64,000 nucleotides of DNA from Demequina phytophila (GTDB taxonomy: Bacteria > Actinomycetota > Actinomycetes > Actinomycetales > Demequinaceae), in assembly GCF_000971135.1 (NCBI RefSeq), contig NZ_BBLW01000001.1, forward strand, positions 434,001-498,000, given 5' to 3'. The first letter of the stretch is position 1, and every line of letters starts with the position of its first letter. The translations under genes were made by a program, and so were the position numbers. The notes beneath the pieces are model-generated. The model did no database searches. It saw only the letters and a program-made list of their open reading frames with translations, and was not told the origin of the DNA. Positions 8,068-16,117 of the stretch are shown here, piece after piece.

Positions 8068-9747
8068 ATGTCCGGCGACACCCGTCACGGAGTCGGCGTC
8101 AGCCCGGGCACGGCGGTCGGGCCGGTGGTGCAGGTCGCACCGCCGGTCCGGCCCCCGGCCGACGAGCCCGCGCCCGCCGACGCGGGTGCCGCCACCGACC
8201 TGGTGCTCGAAGCGCTCGCCGCGGTCGCGGCGGACCTCGACGAGCGGGCCGCGGCGGCCGACGAGCACGCCGCGCCCATCCTCAAGGCGACCGCGCTGAT
8301 CGCCCGCGACAAGGGCCTCGCGAAGGCCGCCGGCAAGCACGTGGGCGCGGGCCTGGGCCCCGCTCACGCGATCGACGCGGCAGTCGAGGAGTACGCCGCG
8401 CAGTTCGAGGCGCTCGGCGGCTACTTCGCGGAGCGCGTCACCGACCTGCGCGACGTGGGCTCCCGGGCCGTCGCGGCGGTGCTCGGCGTGCCCGCGCCGG
8501 GCGTGCCGGCACTCACCGAGCCCTCGGTGATCGTCGCGCTCGACCTGGCCCCTGCGGAGACCGCCGCGCTCGACCGCACCCGCGTGGTCGCGATCGTGAC
8601 CGAGGCGGGCGGGCGTACGTCGCACACGGCGATCCTCGCCGCGCAGATGGGCATCCCCGCGGTGGTGCAGCTGCCCGATGCGACGTCGATCGCCGCGGGC
8701 ACCACGGTCGCCGTCGACGGCGACGCCGGCTCCGTCACGATCGACCCCGACCTCCCGCTGCTCGAGGAGCAGCGGGTGCGGCGCGAGCGCCGCACCGCCG
8801 CACTGGCGGCCGTGTCCGGCCCGGGGGCGACGCGCGACGGCCACGCCGTCGCGCTGCTCGCCAACATCGGCGGGGTGGACGATGCGGTGGCCGCGGGCGC
8901 CCAGGACGTCGAGGGCGTCGGGCTGTTCCGTACGGAGTTCGTCTACCTGTCCGCGCAGACCATGCCGACCGTCGAGGAGCAGGCGGACGTCTATCGCAAG
9001 GTGCTGGAGCCTTTCGGCGCCCGACGCGTCGTGGTCCGCACGCTCGACGCGGGCGCCGACAAGCCGCTCGCGTTCGCGCACCTGGGCGAGGAGGAGAACC
9101 CCGCGCTCGGCCGCCGGGGCCTGCGGCTGTGCCAGGCGCGCCCCGAGCTGGTCGACTCGCAGCTCGAGGCGCTCGCGATCGCCGCGCGCGACACCGGCGC
9201 GGACGTGCGGGTGATGGCGCCCATGGTGGCGACCGCGGACGAGGCGGCGTGGTTCGCGTCCCGGGTGCGCGCCGCCGGCCTGCCCAAGGCGGGCGTGATG
9301 ATCGAGGTGCCCGCGGCGGCGCTGCGCTCGCGTCACGTGCTCGCCGAGGTGGACTTCGGATCGCTCGGCACCAACGACCTCGCGCAGTACACGATGGCCG
9401 CGGACCGCATGGAGGGCGCGCTGTCCGACCTGCTCGACCCGTGGCAGCCCGCCGTTCTCGACGTGGTCGCCGCCGCGTGCGCGGGTGGCGCGGAGACCGG
9501 CAAGCCGGTGGGCGTGTGCGGCGAGTCCGCGGGCGACCCGCTGCTGGCACTGGTGCTCGCCGGGCTCGGGGTGTCGAGCCTGTCGATGGCGCCCTCGAAG
9601 GTGCCGGCGGTGCGTCTCGCGCTGTCGCTCCACACGCTCGAGGAGTGCCAGGCGCTGGCGGCGGCTGCCCTGAGCGCCCGGTCCGCGGGCGACGCGCGCG
9701 ACGCCGTGCGGGCCGCGGCCAGCGAGGAGCTGACGTCCGTCCTGTAG
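8068..9747 (+). CDS. ptsI: Phosphoenolpyruvate-protein phosphotransferase (enzyme I)
   Basis: This 559-residue enzyme I takes phosphate from PEP and gives it to HPr. The phospho-His is His186 in GGRTSHTAILAA. The PEP-binding TIM barrel includes GLFRTEFVY and the C-terminal GVCGESAGDP block with the catalytic Cys region. The length is close to the usual 550-575. It begins one base after the ptsH stop and closes the five-gene PTS operon. One GGACGATGC word (8877) encodes Asp-Asp-Ala. Confidence 0.97.
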   Translation: MSGDTRHGVGVSPGTAVGPVVQVAPPVRPPADEPAPADAGAATDLVLEALAAVAADLDERAAAADEHAAPILKATALIARDKGLAKAAGKHVGAGLGPAHAIDAAVEEYAAQFEALGGYFAERVTDLRDVGSRAVAAVLGVPAPGVPALTEPSVIVALDLAPAETAALDRTRVVAIVTEAGGRTSHTAILAAQMGIPAVVQLPDATSIAAGTTVAVDGDAGSVTIDPDLPLLEEQRVRRERRTAALAAVSGPGATRDGHAVALLANIGGVDDAVAAGAQDVEGVGLFRTEFVYLSAQTMPTVEEQADVYRKVLEPFGARRVVVRTLDAGADKPLAFAHLGEEENPALGRRGLRLCQARPELVDSQLEALAIAARDTGADVRVMAPMVATADEAAWFASRVRAAGLPKAGVMIEVPAAALRSRHVLAEVDFGSLGTNDLAQYTMAADRMEGALSDLLDPWQPAVLDVVAAACAGGAETGKPVGVCGESAGDPLLALVLAGLGVSSLSMAPSKVPAVRLALSLHTLEECQALAAAALSARSAGDARDAVRAAASEELTSVL

Positions 9748-9766
9748 GGAGGCGAGGCGGTCCGCG

Positions 9767-9789
9767 TACACTGGGTGCAGATTCTCTGC
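9767..9789 (+). promoter_or_regulatory. Possible promoter of the MetF-like gene
   Basis: TACACT at 9767-9772 resembles a -10 box. A small inverted repeat, GCAGA-TTC-TCTGC (9777-9789), covers the expected transcription start. No clear -35 box is seen. Confidence 0.35.
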
Positions 9790-9815
9790 TTCAACGGACC
9801 GAAGGAGGCCCGTCG

Positions 9816-10673
9816 TTGCACCGGACCGCCACGCTCCTCGAGGACCTGTCCCTCGAGATCACCGCCCGTGACACGCCCGTGCTCGTCTCCCACGCGGGGG
9901 ACCTCGCGGCCGGCACGCGGGTGAGCATCACGCACCTGGGCACCGAGGGTGCCGCGGAACGCCGCGAGGCCGCCTCCGCCGCCGCCCGCGCGGAGCTGGT
10001 GCCGGTCCCCCACATCGCGGCCCGACGCCTCGCGTCCGCCTCGGAGCTGCGCGCCACGCTCGACGGGCTGCGCGCGCACGGCGCCCACGAGCGCCTGTTC
10101 CTGGTGGGCGGCGACCCGCGCGAGGCCGCGGGGCCGTACGGCTCCGCGCTCGACATCCTCCGCACGGGCCTGCTGCCCGAGGCCGGCGTCGCCGAGGTGG
10201 GCATCACCGGCTATCCCGAGGGTCACCCCGCGATCGGGGACGATGCCCTCCTCGCCTCCCTGCGCGACAAGGCGGCGGAGATCGCGGACCAGGGCCTCGC
10301 GGGCTCGATCACCACGCAGTTCTCGTTCGACGTGGACGCCGTGGTCGCGTGGATCGACCGCGTGCGCGAGCTCGGCATCGACCTGCCGATCCGGGTGGGC
10401 ATCCCCGGCCCCGCCGGCGTGCGCCGCCTGGTCGCGTTCGCGCGCCGCTGCGGCGTGTCCACGTCCGCCGGCATCGCGCGCAAGTACGGCTTCTCGCTCG
10501 CCTCGCTGGTGGGCACGGCGGGCCCCGACCGGTTCGTCGCCGAGCTCGCGTCGCGGCTCGCTGACCGCCACGGCGAGGTACGCCTGCACCTGTTCACGTT
10601 CGGCACGCTCGACGCGGCCATCGCGTGGACTCGGGAGGCGCGCGCCTCCGCGGTGCCGGCCGAGCGGCCCTGA
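9816..10673 (+). CDS. MetF-like methylenetetrahydrofolate reductase
   Basis: This 285-residue protein has the MTHFR TIM-barrel features: VPHIAARRLAS, the LFLVGGDP strand and GITGYPEGHP, matching the folate- and FAD-binding blocks. It probably interconverts methylene- and methyl-tetrahydrofolate, although degradative C1 pathways use close paralogs. The start is TTG at 9816, because GAAGGAGG lies ideally upstream and no in-frame ATG fits. It follows ptsI by 68 bp with its own possible promoter, so it need not belong to the PTS operon. The word GGACGATGC (10238) encodes Asp-Asp-Ala. Confidence 0.85.
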   Translation: MHRTATLLEDLSLEITARDTPVLVSHAGDLAAGTRVSITHLGTEGAAERREAASAAARAELVPVPHIAARRLASASELRATLDGLRAHGAHERLFLVGGDPREAAGPYGSALDILRTGLLPEAGVAEVGITGYPEGHPAIGDDALLASLRDKAAEIADQGLAGSITTQFSFDVDAVVAWIDRVRELGIDLPIRVGIPGPAGVRRLVAFARRCGVSTSAGIARKYGFSLASLVGTAGPDRFVAELASRLADRHGEVRLHLFTFGTLDAAIAWTREARASAVPAERP

Positions 10674-10681
10674 CCCCGCCC

Positions 10682-11437
10682 CTACCCGAGCCTGCGCCGG
10701 TAGGCGCGCATCGCGAGCGCCCAGGCGAGCGCGAGGATGCCGAGCACCCACGCGAGCGCGACCCAGACGTCGGATCCCACGGGCTGCTCCGTGAGCAGCG
10801 CGCGGATCGCGTCGACGATCGCGGTCACGGGCTGGTGCTCGGCGAACCAGCCGACCGGGCCCGGCATCGACTCCGTGGGCACGAAGGCCGAGCTGATGAA
10901 CGGCAGGAGGATCAGCGGGTAGGAGAACGCACCCGCGCCATCCGCGCTGGTGGCGGTCACGCCCGCGATGACCGCGAGCCACGTGAGCGCGAGGGTGAAC
11001 AGCGCGAGGATCCCCGCGACGGCGAGCCACGCGCCCACGCTCGCGCCGGAGCGGAAGCCCATCGCGACCGCCACGAGCACCACCACCGCGAGCGAGGCGA
11101 AGTTCGCGACCAGCGACGTGAGCACGTGCGCCCACAGCACCGAGGACCGTGCGATCGGCATCGACTGGAGCCGCTCCACCATGCCGCCCTGCAGGTCGAG
11201 GAACAGCCGGTACGCCGTGTACGCGACGCCGGACGCCACGGTGATGAGCAGGATCCCGGGCAGCAGGTAGTCGACGTACGGCCCGGTGCCCGCGTCGATC
11301 GCGCCGCCGAAGACGAACACGAACAGCAGCAGGAACGCGATCGGCATGACCGTGGTGGTGACGACGGTGTCGACGGAGCGCGTGATGTGGCGCAGAGAGC
11401 GCCCCGTGAGGACGGCGGTGTCGGCGACGGCGGTCAT
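10682..11437 (-). CDS. ABC-2 type exporter permease (DrrB-like)
   Basis: This 251-residue permease has six predicted TM helices in the ABC-2 layout of daunorubicin-resistance DrrB proteins, with PLILLPFISSAFVPTESMP and the terminal FAEHQPVTAIVDAIRAL motif. It should form the channel of an exporter with the ATPase at 11434-12198. Its ATG overlaps that gene's stop (ATGA). The exported compound is unknown; lipids or hydrophobic drugs are usual. It is last in a PadR-controlled operon. Confidence 0.92.
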   Translation of the reverse strand: MTAVADTAVLTGRSLRHITRSVDTVVTTTVMPIAFLLLFVFVFGGAIDAGTGPYVDYLLPGILLITVASGVAYTAYRLFLDLQGGMVERLQSMPIARSSVLWAHVLTSLVANFASLAVVVLVAVAMGFRSGASVGAWLAVAGILALFTLALTWLAVIAGVTATSADGAGAFSYPLILLPFISSAFVPTESMPGPVGWFAEHQPVTAIVDAIRALLTEQPVGSDVWVALAWVLGILALAWALAMRAYRRRLG

Positions 11438-12198
11438 GACGCCTCCCTGCGGGTTCCCACCAGCGCGAGGAAGACCTCCTCGAGCGTGGGCTGCTTCTCG
11501 ACGTACTCGACGGTGGCGGGCGGCAGGAGCGCCTTGAGATCGGCGAGCGTGCCGTCGATGAGGATGCGGCCCTCGTGGAGGATCGCGATGCGGTCGGCGA
11601 GCTTCTCGGCCTCGTCGATGTGCTGCGTGGTGAGCAGCACCGTGGTGCCGCCCGCGGCGAGCGCGCGGATCGCGTCCCACACCTCGAGGCGCGCCTCGGG
11701 GTCGAGCCCCGTGGTGGGCTCGTCGAGGAAGACCACCCTCGGCTCCCCGACCAGGCTCATCGCGATGTCCAGGCGACGGACCATGCCGCCGGAGTACGTC
11801 GCGACGCGACGGTCGCCGGCGTCGGTGAGGTCGAACCTCTCCAGGAGGGACGATGCGACGGTCGCCGGGTCGGCGACGTGGCGCAGCCGCGCCACCAGGA
11901 CCAGGTTCTCGCGCCCGGTGAGCACCTCGTCGACGGCCGCGAACTGGCCGGTCAGGCTGATCGCCTCGCGCACCCGGGCCGGGGACGTCGCGACGTCGTG
12001 CCCCGCCACCCGGGCGACCCCCGCATCGTCCCCCAGGAGGGTCGCCAGGATGCGGATGAGCGTGGTCTTGCCGGCGCCGTTGGAGCCGAGCAGCGCGTGG
12101 ACCGTGCCCGGGGCGACGTCGAGGTCGACGCCGCGGAGGACGGCGAGGTCGCCGTAGGACTTCGCGAGGCCGCGGATCTCGATGGCGGGCGCGGTCAC
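11434..12198 (-). CDS. ABC exporter ATPase (DrrA-like)
   Basis: This 254-residue ATPase has Walker A GSNGAGKTT, the signature YSGGMVRRLDIA, Walker B VVFLDEPTTGLDP, and a DrrA-type C-terminal tail ending EEVFLALVG. It powers the adjacent ABC-2 permease. The start is GTG at 12196-12198, overlapping the stop of the DUF1048 gene (GTGA). Two GGACGATGC words lie inside, at 11848 and 12023, in opposite orientations. Confidence 0.94.
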   Translation of the reverse strand: MTAPAIEIRGLAKSYGDLAVLRGVDLDVAPGTVHALLGSNGAGKTTLIRILATLLGDDAGVARVAGHDVATSPARVREAISLTGQFAAVDEVLTGRENLVLVARLRHVADPATVASSLLERFDLTDAGDRRVATYSGGMVRRLDIAMSLVGEPRVVFLDEPTTGLDPEARLEVWDAIRALAAGGTTVLLTTQHIDEAEKLADRIAILHEGRILIDGTLADLKALLPPATVEYVEKQPTLEEVFLALVGTRREAS

Positions 12199-12566
12199 GA
12201 GGGGGGCCCCTGCTCCCCCGCGGCCTCGGCGATGGCGTCGCGGAAGCGGGCGCGCTCCTTGGCGATCCAGCGCCCCTCCTCGTAGTTGGCGAGGAAGTCG
12301 TCGACGAAGACCACCGGGTCGTCACCGACCACCGCGCGCACGGCGGCGCCGTCGGCGGCGCTCTCCTCGAGCAGGTCCATGAGGTCCTCGAGCATGCGCA
12401 TGAGCACGTCGCCGTCGGTGATCATGCCCGCGTAGGTGAGGTAGCGGTCGAGCGCCTTGCCGACCTCGTGCCACGGGGCGGGAAGCGCGGCGAGGCGCGC
12501 CTTGTACTGGCGGTACTGCCTCTTCTGCTCGAGCGGACCCGTGAGCTTCTCGATCCAGGACATCAC
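12195..12566 (-). CDS. DUF1048 family protein
   Basis: This 123-residue soluble helical protein matches the DUF1048 pattern: WIEKLTGPLEQKRQYRQYKAR at the start, then an acidic middle (MLEDLMDLLEESAADG). Such proteins are commonly encoded next to PadR regulators and ABC exporters, as here. The molecular role is not established. It overlaps the padR stop and the ATPase start by four bases each, so the four genes form a tightly coupled operon. Confidence 0.85.
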   Translation of the reverse strand: MMSWIEKLTGPLEQKRQYRQYKARLAALPAPWHEVGKALDRYLTYAGMITDGDVLMRMLEDLMDLLEESAADGAAVRAVVGDDPVVFVDDFLANYEEGRWIAKERARFRDAIAEAAGEQGPPS

Positions 12567-12904
12567 TTGTCTCCTTCTGACTTGAGGTGCGCGAGCCGCT
12601 CGGCGAGGAAGGCCCAGCTGCTCCAGAACTCGTCCAGCGCCGCGCGGCCCCGGGCGTTGAGGGTGAACACCTTGCGCGGCGGGCCCTTCTCGGACGGCAC
12701 CTTCTCCACGTCGACCTGGCCCTTCTGCTCGAGCCGCACGAGGAGGGCGTAGATGGTGCCCTCCGCGATGTCGACGAAGCCCTGCTCGCGCAGGCGCGCC
12801 GTGATCTCGTAGCCGTACGCCGGGCCGAGCGCGAGGAGCGCGAGCACGATCCCCTCGAGCGTGCCCTTGAGCATCTCGGTCATCTGCTTGGACTGCTGGC
12901 CCAC
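12563..12904 (-). CDS. PadR-family transcriptional regulator
   Basis: This 113-residue PadR protein has an N-terminal winged helix (LEGIVLALLALGPAYGYEITARL and AEGTIYALLVRLEQKGQVD) and a short C-terminal dimer helix. It probably represses the exporter operon it heads until a ligand or toxic compound binds. The start is GTG at 12902-12904 with GGAGGG upstream. An imperfect palindrome just ahead of the gene is its likely operator. Confidence 0.93.
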   Translation of the reverse strand: MGQQSKQMTEMLKGTLEGIVLALLALGPAYGYEITARLREQGFVDIAEGTIYALLVRLEQKGQVDVEKVPSEKGPPRKVFTLNARGRAALDEFWSSWAFLAERLAHLKSEGDK

Positions 12905-12922
12905 GTCGCGCCCTCCGGTGCT

Positions 12923-12965
12923 ACTCAGTGTTGCTGACTACCACTAGATAGTAACACTGAATAGT
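12923..12965. promoter_or_regulatory. Palindromic operator ahead of padR
   Basis: TCAGTGTT (12925-12932) and AACACTGA (12953-12960) are perfect inverted arms 20 bp apart. The AT-rich centre contains TACTAT on the minus strand, a fair -10 box. PadR regulators usually bind such palindromes in their own promoter. The remaining gap to yaeQ (12966-13083) shows nothing recognisable. Confidence 0.6.
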
Positions 12966-13083
12966 GGGGGCGCAACCGTCTGATCTCACCCCCCGCCCGC
13001 GCGCGCTATGGGGAGCTCAGCGACGCTTCGGCAAGATCTCCGCGCGCTGCGGGGAACTCGGCGCCGCCGGCCCGGCTGGCGCG

Positions 13084-13623
13084 TCAGCCGAGCGGCACCG
13101 AGTGGATAGCCGAGTCCAGCGACGTCCCGTTGAGCTCGAGGTACAGGTGCCGCTCCGTGACGGAGACGGTCAGCGCGTTGCGGCGCTCGATCAGCGCCGC
13201 GGCGGCCTCGATGAACCCGGGGTCGAAGCTGTGGAGCAGGATGTCCTCGCGGCGGTGGATCTTCTTGCCGTCCCACCGTGCCAGCACCTTCGCCGGGTCG
13301 TGCTGGGTGTAGACCGCGGTGCGGCCGGCGAGGCGCGAGCCGCGGTGCAGCCGCTCCGCCTCGGGCTGCCCGACCTCGATCCACGCCGTGATGAGCCCCG
13401 TGAGGTCGCGCACCAGGACTGCGGGCTCCTCGGCCGTCGAGATGCCCTCGGAGAATCCGATGCCCTCCTCGAACTCGAGGCAGTACGCGAGCACGCGGGT
13501 GATGAGGAACAGCGCGGTCTCGGAGGGATGACGCGCGGCGCGCAGGGACAGCTCCTCGTAGACGCCGCGGTCGACGTCCGCGAGGGAGATCTCGAACGTG
13601 TGGACGGTCGCTCCGGCAGCCAT
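13084..13623 (-). CDS. YaeQ family protein
   Basis: This 179-residue protein matches YaeQ over its full length (E. coli YaeQ has 181 residues): the start TVHTFEISLADVDRG, the block HPSETALFLITRVLAYCLEFEEG and the later WIEVGQPE segment. YaeQ has a PD-(D/E)XK nuclease-like fold, but its function is unsettled. ATG at 13621-13623 has TAGGCT eight bases upstream, so the mRNA is probably leaderless; in-frame codons further upstream lie before that promoter. Confidence 0.88.
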   Translation of the reverse strand: MAAGATVHTFEISLADVDRGVYEELSLRAARHPSETALFLITRVLAYCLEFEEGIGFSEGISTAEEPAVLVRDLTGLITAWIEVGQPEAERLHRGSRLAGRTAVYTQHDPAKVLARWDGKKIHRREDILLHSFDPGFIEAAAALIERRNALTVSVTERHLYLELNGTSLDSAIHSVPLG

Positions 13624-13631
13624 GGCGCACC

Positions 13632-13637
13632 AGCCTA
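13632..13637 (-). promoter_or_regulatory. -10 box of leaderless yaeQ
   Basis: TAGGCT on the minus strand ends eight bases before the ATG of yaeQ, with no Shine-Dalgarno sequence between them. Confidence 0.5.
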
Positions 13638-13797
13638 GGCCCGTCGGGCACCCCGCATCCGCCACACCCCGACCAGACTCCACACGCGATCGCGGATGAA
13701 TCGCTTCACGCATGCAAGTCCCGTTGCATCGCCCGACCACGAGGCCTGCAGTTGCAGGATCCGCGTGGAGCGCGGTCGGGCGGGACGTGGCAAGAGT

Positions 13798-13870
13798 GCC
13801 CCCGGCGGGACTCGAACCCGCACTGCGCCGATTTTAAGTCGGCCGCCTCTGCCAATTGGGCTACGGGGGC
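13798..13870 (-). tRNA. tRNA with UAA anticodon (nominally Leu) and a short variable arm
   Basis: The minus strand folds as a full cloverleaf of 73 nt. The acceptor is GCCCCCG/CGGGGGC, the D-arm carries GG in its loop, the anticodon stem GCCGA/TCGGC encloses CTTAAAA, and the T-arm is GCGGG-TTCGAGT-CCCGC. The anticodon is UAA, which reads UUA (Leu). The base after the acceptor is A, the discriminator required for Leu. No CCA is encoded. Bacterial tRNA-Leu normally has a long variable arm; here it is only five bases (GCAGT). It follows ppx on the same strand. The stretch from here to yaeQ (13638-13797) holds no gene. Confidence 0.88.
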
Positions 13871-13886
13871 GTCGGCACGTGGCCCG

Positions 13887-14840
13887 TCAGCCCCGCTCGG
13901 CCGCCGAGAACGCGATGCCGTCCAGGATGTCGTGCTCGCTGGTGACCACGTGCGGCAGCTCTCCGCCGGCCTCGACCACCGCCGACCGCACCCGAGTCAT
14001 CACGGTGCGCCACACCAGCGCGCCGGCGCCGATCACGTCCACGCGGCCCGGGTGCATGAACCCGAGCGCGGCACGCTCGGCGCGCGAGGCGGCGAGCAGC
14101 TCATCGCACGCGCGGATCGCGTCGTCGATCGGGATCACGGCGCCGTTGATGGCGTGACGGTCGTACTCGGGAAGGCCCAGCGCGTGCGCGGTCACCGTGG
14201 TGATGGTGCCCGCGAGGCCCACGAGGGTGCGGGTCTGCGACACGGGTACGCCCGCGAAGGCCATGTCGATCGCCTCGTGGACGTCCGCCTCGGCGGCCGC
14301 GACCTGCGCCTCCGACGGCGGGTCGCCGGCGAGGTGACGCTCGGTCATCCGCACGCAGCCCACGTCCATGGAGTGCGCCGCCTCGGGCCGGGTCACACCG
14401 AGCACCACCTCGGTGGAGCCGCCGCCGAGGTCGACCACCAGGAACGGCGCGTCGTGGGCCGCGTCGAGCGCCCCCGTCGCGCCGCGGAAGGAGAGCGCGG
14501 CCTCCTCGGCGCCCGAGATCACCTCGGGCACCACGCCCAGGCGAGACTCGACGCCGGAGAGGAACACGTCGCGGTTACGCGCGTCGCGGGTCGCGGAGGT
14601 GGCGACGAACCGGATCGCCTCGACCCCGTGCTCCCGGCACTGCGCCGCGTACACGTCGGTCGCGGCGAAGGTCCGCTCCAGCGCCGCCGCGGCGAACTCG
14701 CCGGTACGGTCCACGCCCTGGCCCAGGCGCACCACTGTCATGGTCCGCACCACGTCGACCAGCGAGCCCGTCTCGACGTCGACGTCGGCGATGAGCAGGC
14801 GGATCGAGTTGGTCCCACAGTCGATGGCGGCTACACGCAT
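13887..14840 (-). CDS. ppx: Exopolyphosphatase/guanosine pentaphosphatase (Ppx/GppA family)
   Basis: This 317-residue protein is the short actinobacterial Ppx/GppA form, with an ASKHA fold. It has the phosphate-1 motif AIDCGTNSIRLLIAD, the phosphate-2 motif VVDLGGGSTEVVLG with the catalytic region around SGAEEAA, and VIGAGALVW near the end. It hydrolyses terminal phosphates of polyphosphate or pppGpp. The ATG has TAGTCT six bases upstream, and that TAG is the stop codon of the DUF501 gene. The gene order eno-ftsB-DUF501-ppx is conserved in Actinobacteria. Confidence 0.92.
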   Translation of the reverse strand: MRVAAIDCGTNSIRLLIADVDVETGSLVDVVRTMTVVRLGQGVDRTGEFAAAALERTFAATDVYAAQCREHGVEAIRFVATSATRDARNRDVFLSGVESRLGVVPEVISGAEEAALSFRGATGALDAAHDAPFLVVDLGGGSTEVVLGVTRPEAAHSMDVGCVRMTERHLAGDPPSEAQVAAAEADVHEAIDMAFAGVPVSQTRTLVGLAGTITTVTAHALGLPEYDRHAINGAVIPIDDAIRACDELLAASRAERAALGFMHPGRVDVIGAGALVWRTVMTRVRSAVVEAGGELPHVVTSEHDILDGIAFSAAERG

Positions 14841-14846
14841 GACTGC

Positions 14847-14852
14847 AGACTA
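14847..14852 (-). promoter_or_regulatory. -10 box of leaderless ppx, overlapping the DUF501 stop
   Basis: TAGTCT on the minus strand, with a six-base spacer to the ATG. The TAG is also the DUF501 stop codon. Confidence 0.5.
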
Positions 14853-15368
14853 CTCAGCGATCTCGACCGCGCACGTGCAGCGGTCGGGCCGCCAGCTCTC
14901 GGCGATCATCGCGAGCGCCTCGTCGCCCAGCGGGTTGACGCCGGCACCGGCGGCGAGCGCGTGGCCCACGAGCACGTGGAGGCACTTGACGCGGTCGGGC
15001 ATGCCGCCGGCGGAGATGCCGTGGATCTCGGGCACGTCCCCCAGCGCGTAGCGCTCCTCGAGGTAGCGCTCGTGGGCGGCGCGGTAGGCGGCGGCGAGCT
15101 CCGGCTCCTCCCCCGAGGTCAGCCGCGCCTGCATGTCCTTCATCACGCCGTTGGCCTCGAGCGTCGACACGGCGGCGACCGCGTCGGGGTGCGTGAGGTA
15201 GTACTGCGTGGGGAACGGGGTGCCGTCGGGCAGGCGGGGCGCGGTGTGCACCACGGTCGGGTTGCCGCACACGCAGCGGGCCGCGATCGCCACGATCCCG
15301 CGGGGCGCCCGCCCCAGCTGGGCGGCGAGGACGGCGACGTCGCGCTCGGTCGCAGGGGTGTCGTTCAC
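14850..15368 (-). CDS. DUF501 family protein
   Basis: This 172-residue protein matches the actinobacterial DUF501 family found next to ftsB and ppx (M. tuberculosis Rv1025, as I recall). Conserved blocks include APRLPDGTPFPTQYYLTHP, GVMKDMQARL, HGISAGGMPDRVKCLHVLVGH and a Cys pair near the end (RCTCAVEIAE). The Cys/His content suggests metal binding, but no activity is known. The start is GTG with TAGAAT six bases upstream, so it is probably leaderless. Confidence 0.9.
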   Translation of the reverse strand: MNDTPATERDVAVLAAQLGRAPRGIVAIAARCVCGNPTVVHTAPRLPDGTPFPTQYYLTHPDAVAAVSTLEANGVMKDMQARLTSGEEPELAAAYRAAHERYLEERYALGDVPEIHGISAGGMPDRVKCLHVLVGHALAAGAGVNPLGDEALAMIAESWRPDRCTCAVEIAE

Positions 15369-15374
15369 CCCGGC

Positions 15375-15380
15375 ATTCTA
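15375..15380 (-). promoter_or_regulatory. -10 box of leaderless DUF501 gene, overlapping the ftsB stop
   Basis: TAGAAT on the minus strand, with a six-base spacer to GTG. The TAG is also the stop codon of ftsB. Confidence 0.5.
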
Positions 15381-16058
15381 GTCGGCGGTACCGGTGGACG
15401 ATGCGGCGGGCGCCTTGGCCTTCCCGCCCACCTTCGCATCGCCCGCGGTCTCGACGGAGTCCCACAGGCGCGTGTACCAGGTGCCCGAGTCGTCGACCAC
15501 GGTCGGGTCCTCCGCAGCGGGCGAACCCTCCGCGGCGCCCTCGACGGTCTCGGGGTCGATCACCTGATAAGGCGTCTCACCCGGGTAGACGTAGCGGAGC
15601 CGCTCGCGCGCCTGCGCCTCCACGAAGGCCGGGTCGTCCCAGCGCCTGACCTCGGCCTGCAGGTCCTCGACCGTCTCCTGCGCCGTGACGGCCTCGGCAC
15701 GCAGCTCGGCGAGCTCCTCCTGCTGGCGGAAGTAGGCGCGCAGCGACGGCAGCACGACGGCGGCGGCGAGGACCACGACGCCGACCAGCACCACCAGGCG
15801 CCAGCCCATCGCCGTCACCCAGGATCCGCGCGCCTTCGCGGGCTCGATGCGGTTGCGCGGCGCGCTGGCGCGGCCCGGTCCCGACGGCCCGCCGGGACGG
15901 CTCGCGGCGCGACCCTTGGGGATCCGCACGCCTCCCGTGGACGGCGCGGTGCGGCGGCGCGGCGCGCTCGACTGGTGCGTCCGCGGCCGGGCGGCCGGGG
16001 CATCGTCCCGAGGCACGCCGGAGGCGCGCGGGGCGCGCGGGCGTGTCGGGTCGGTCAC
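15378..16058 (-). CDS. FtsB/DivIC-like septum formation protein
   Basis: This 226-residue single-pass protein has a basic, Pro/Arg-rich cytoplasmic N-terminus (1-83), a TM helix (about 84-105, WRLVVLVGVVVLAAAVVLP), a coiled coil (about 108-140) and the family block RWDDPAFVEAQARERLRYVYPGE. It should join the FtsL/FtsQ divisome subcomplex. The N-terminal tail is long, as is usual in Actinobacteria. The start is GTG, with GAGAAT six bases upstream. GGACGATGC words lie in both tails (15396 and 16000). Confidence 0.9.
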   Translation of the reverse strand: MTDPTRPRAPRASGVPRDDAPAARPRTHQSSAPRRRTAPSTGGVRIPKGRAASRPGGPSGPGRASAPRNRIEPAKARGSWVTAMGWRLVVLVGVVVLAAAVVLPSLRAYFRQQEELAELRAEAVTAQETVEDLQAEVRRWDDPAFVEAQARERLRYVYPGETPYQVIDPETVEGAAEGSPAAEDPTVVDDSGTWYTRLWDSVETAGDAKVGGKAKAPAASSTGTAD

Positions 16059-16064
16059 GGAGCC

Positions 16065-16070
16065 ATTCTC
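16065..16070 (-). promoter_or_regulatory. -10 box of leaderless ftsB-like gene
   Basis: GAGAAT on the minus strand, with a six-base spacer to the GTG. It lies downstream of the eno terminator, so the gene needs its own promoter. Confidence 0.4.
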
Positions 16071-16117
16071 CCGGCTCTCTCACCACCCGCCGGACCGAAT
16101 CGCCGGGGGAACGCGGA

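Noticed and set aside
13730-13782. Inverted CGCCCGACC/GGTCGGGCG beside the tRNA as an integration site
   Set aside because: There is no integrase, no duplicated tRNA 3' end and no foreign-looking segment next to it.
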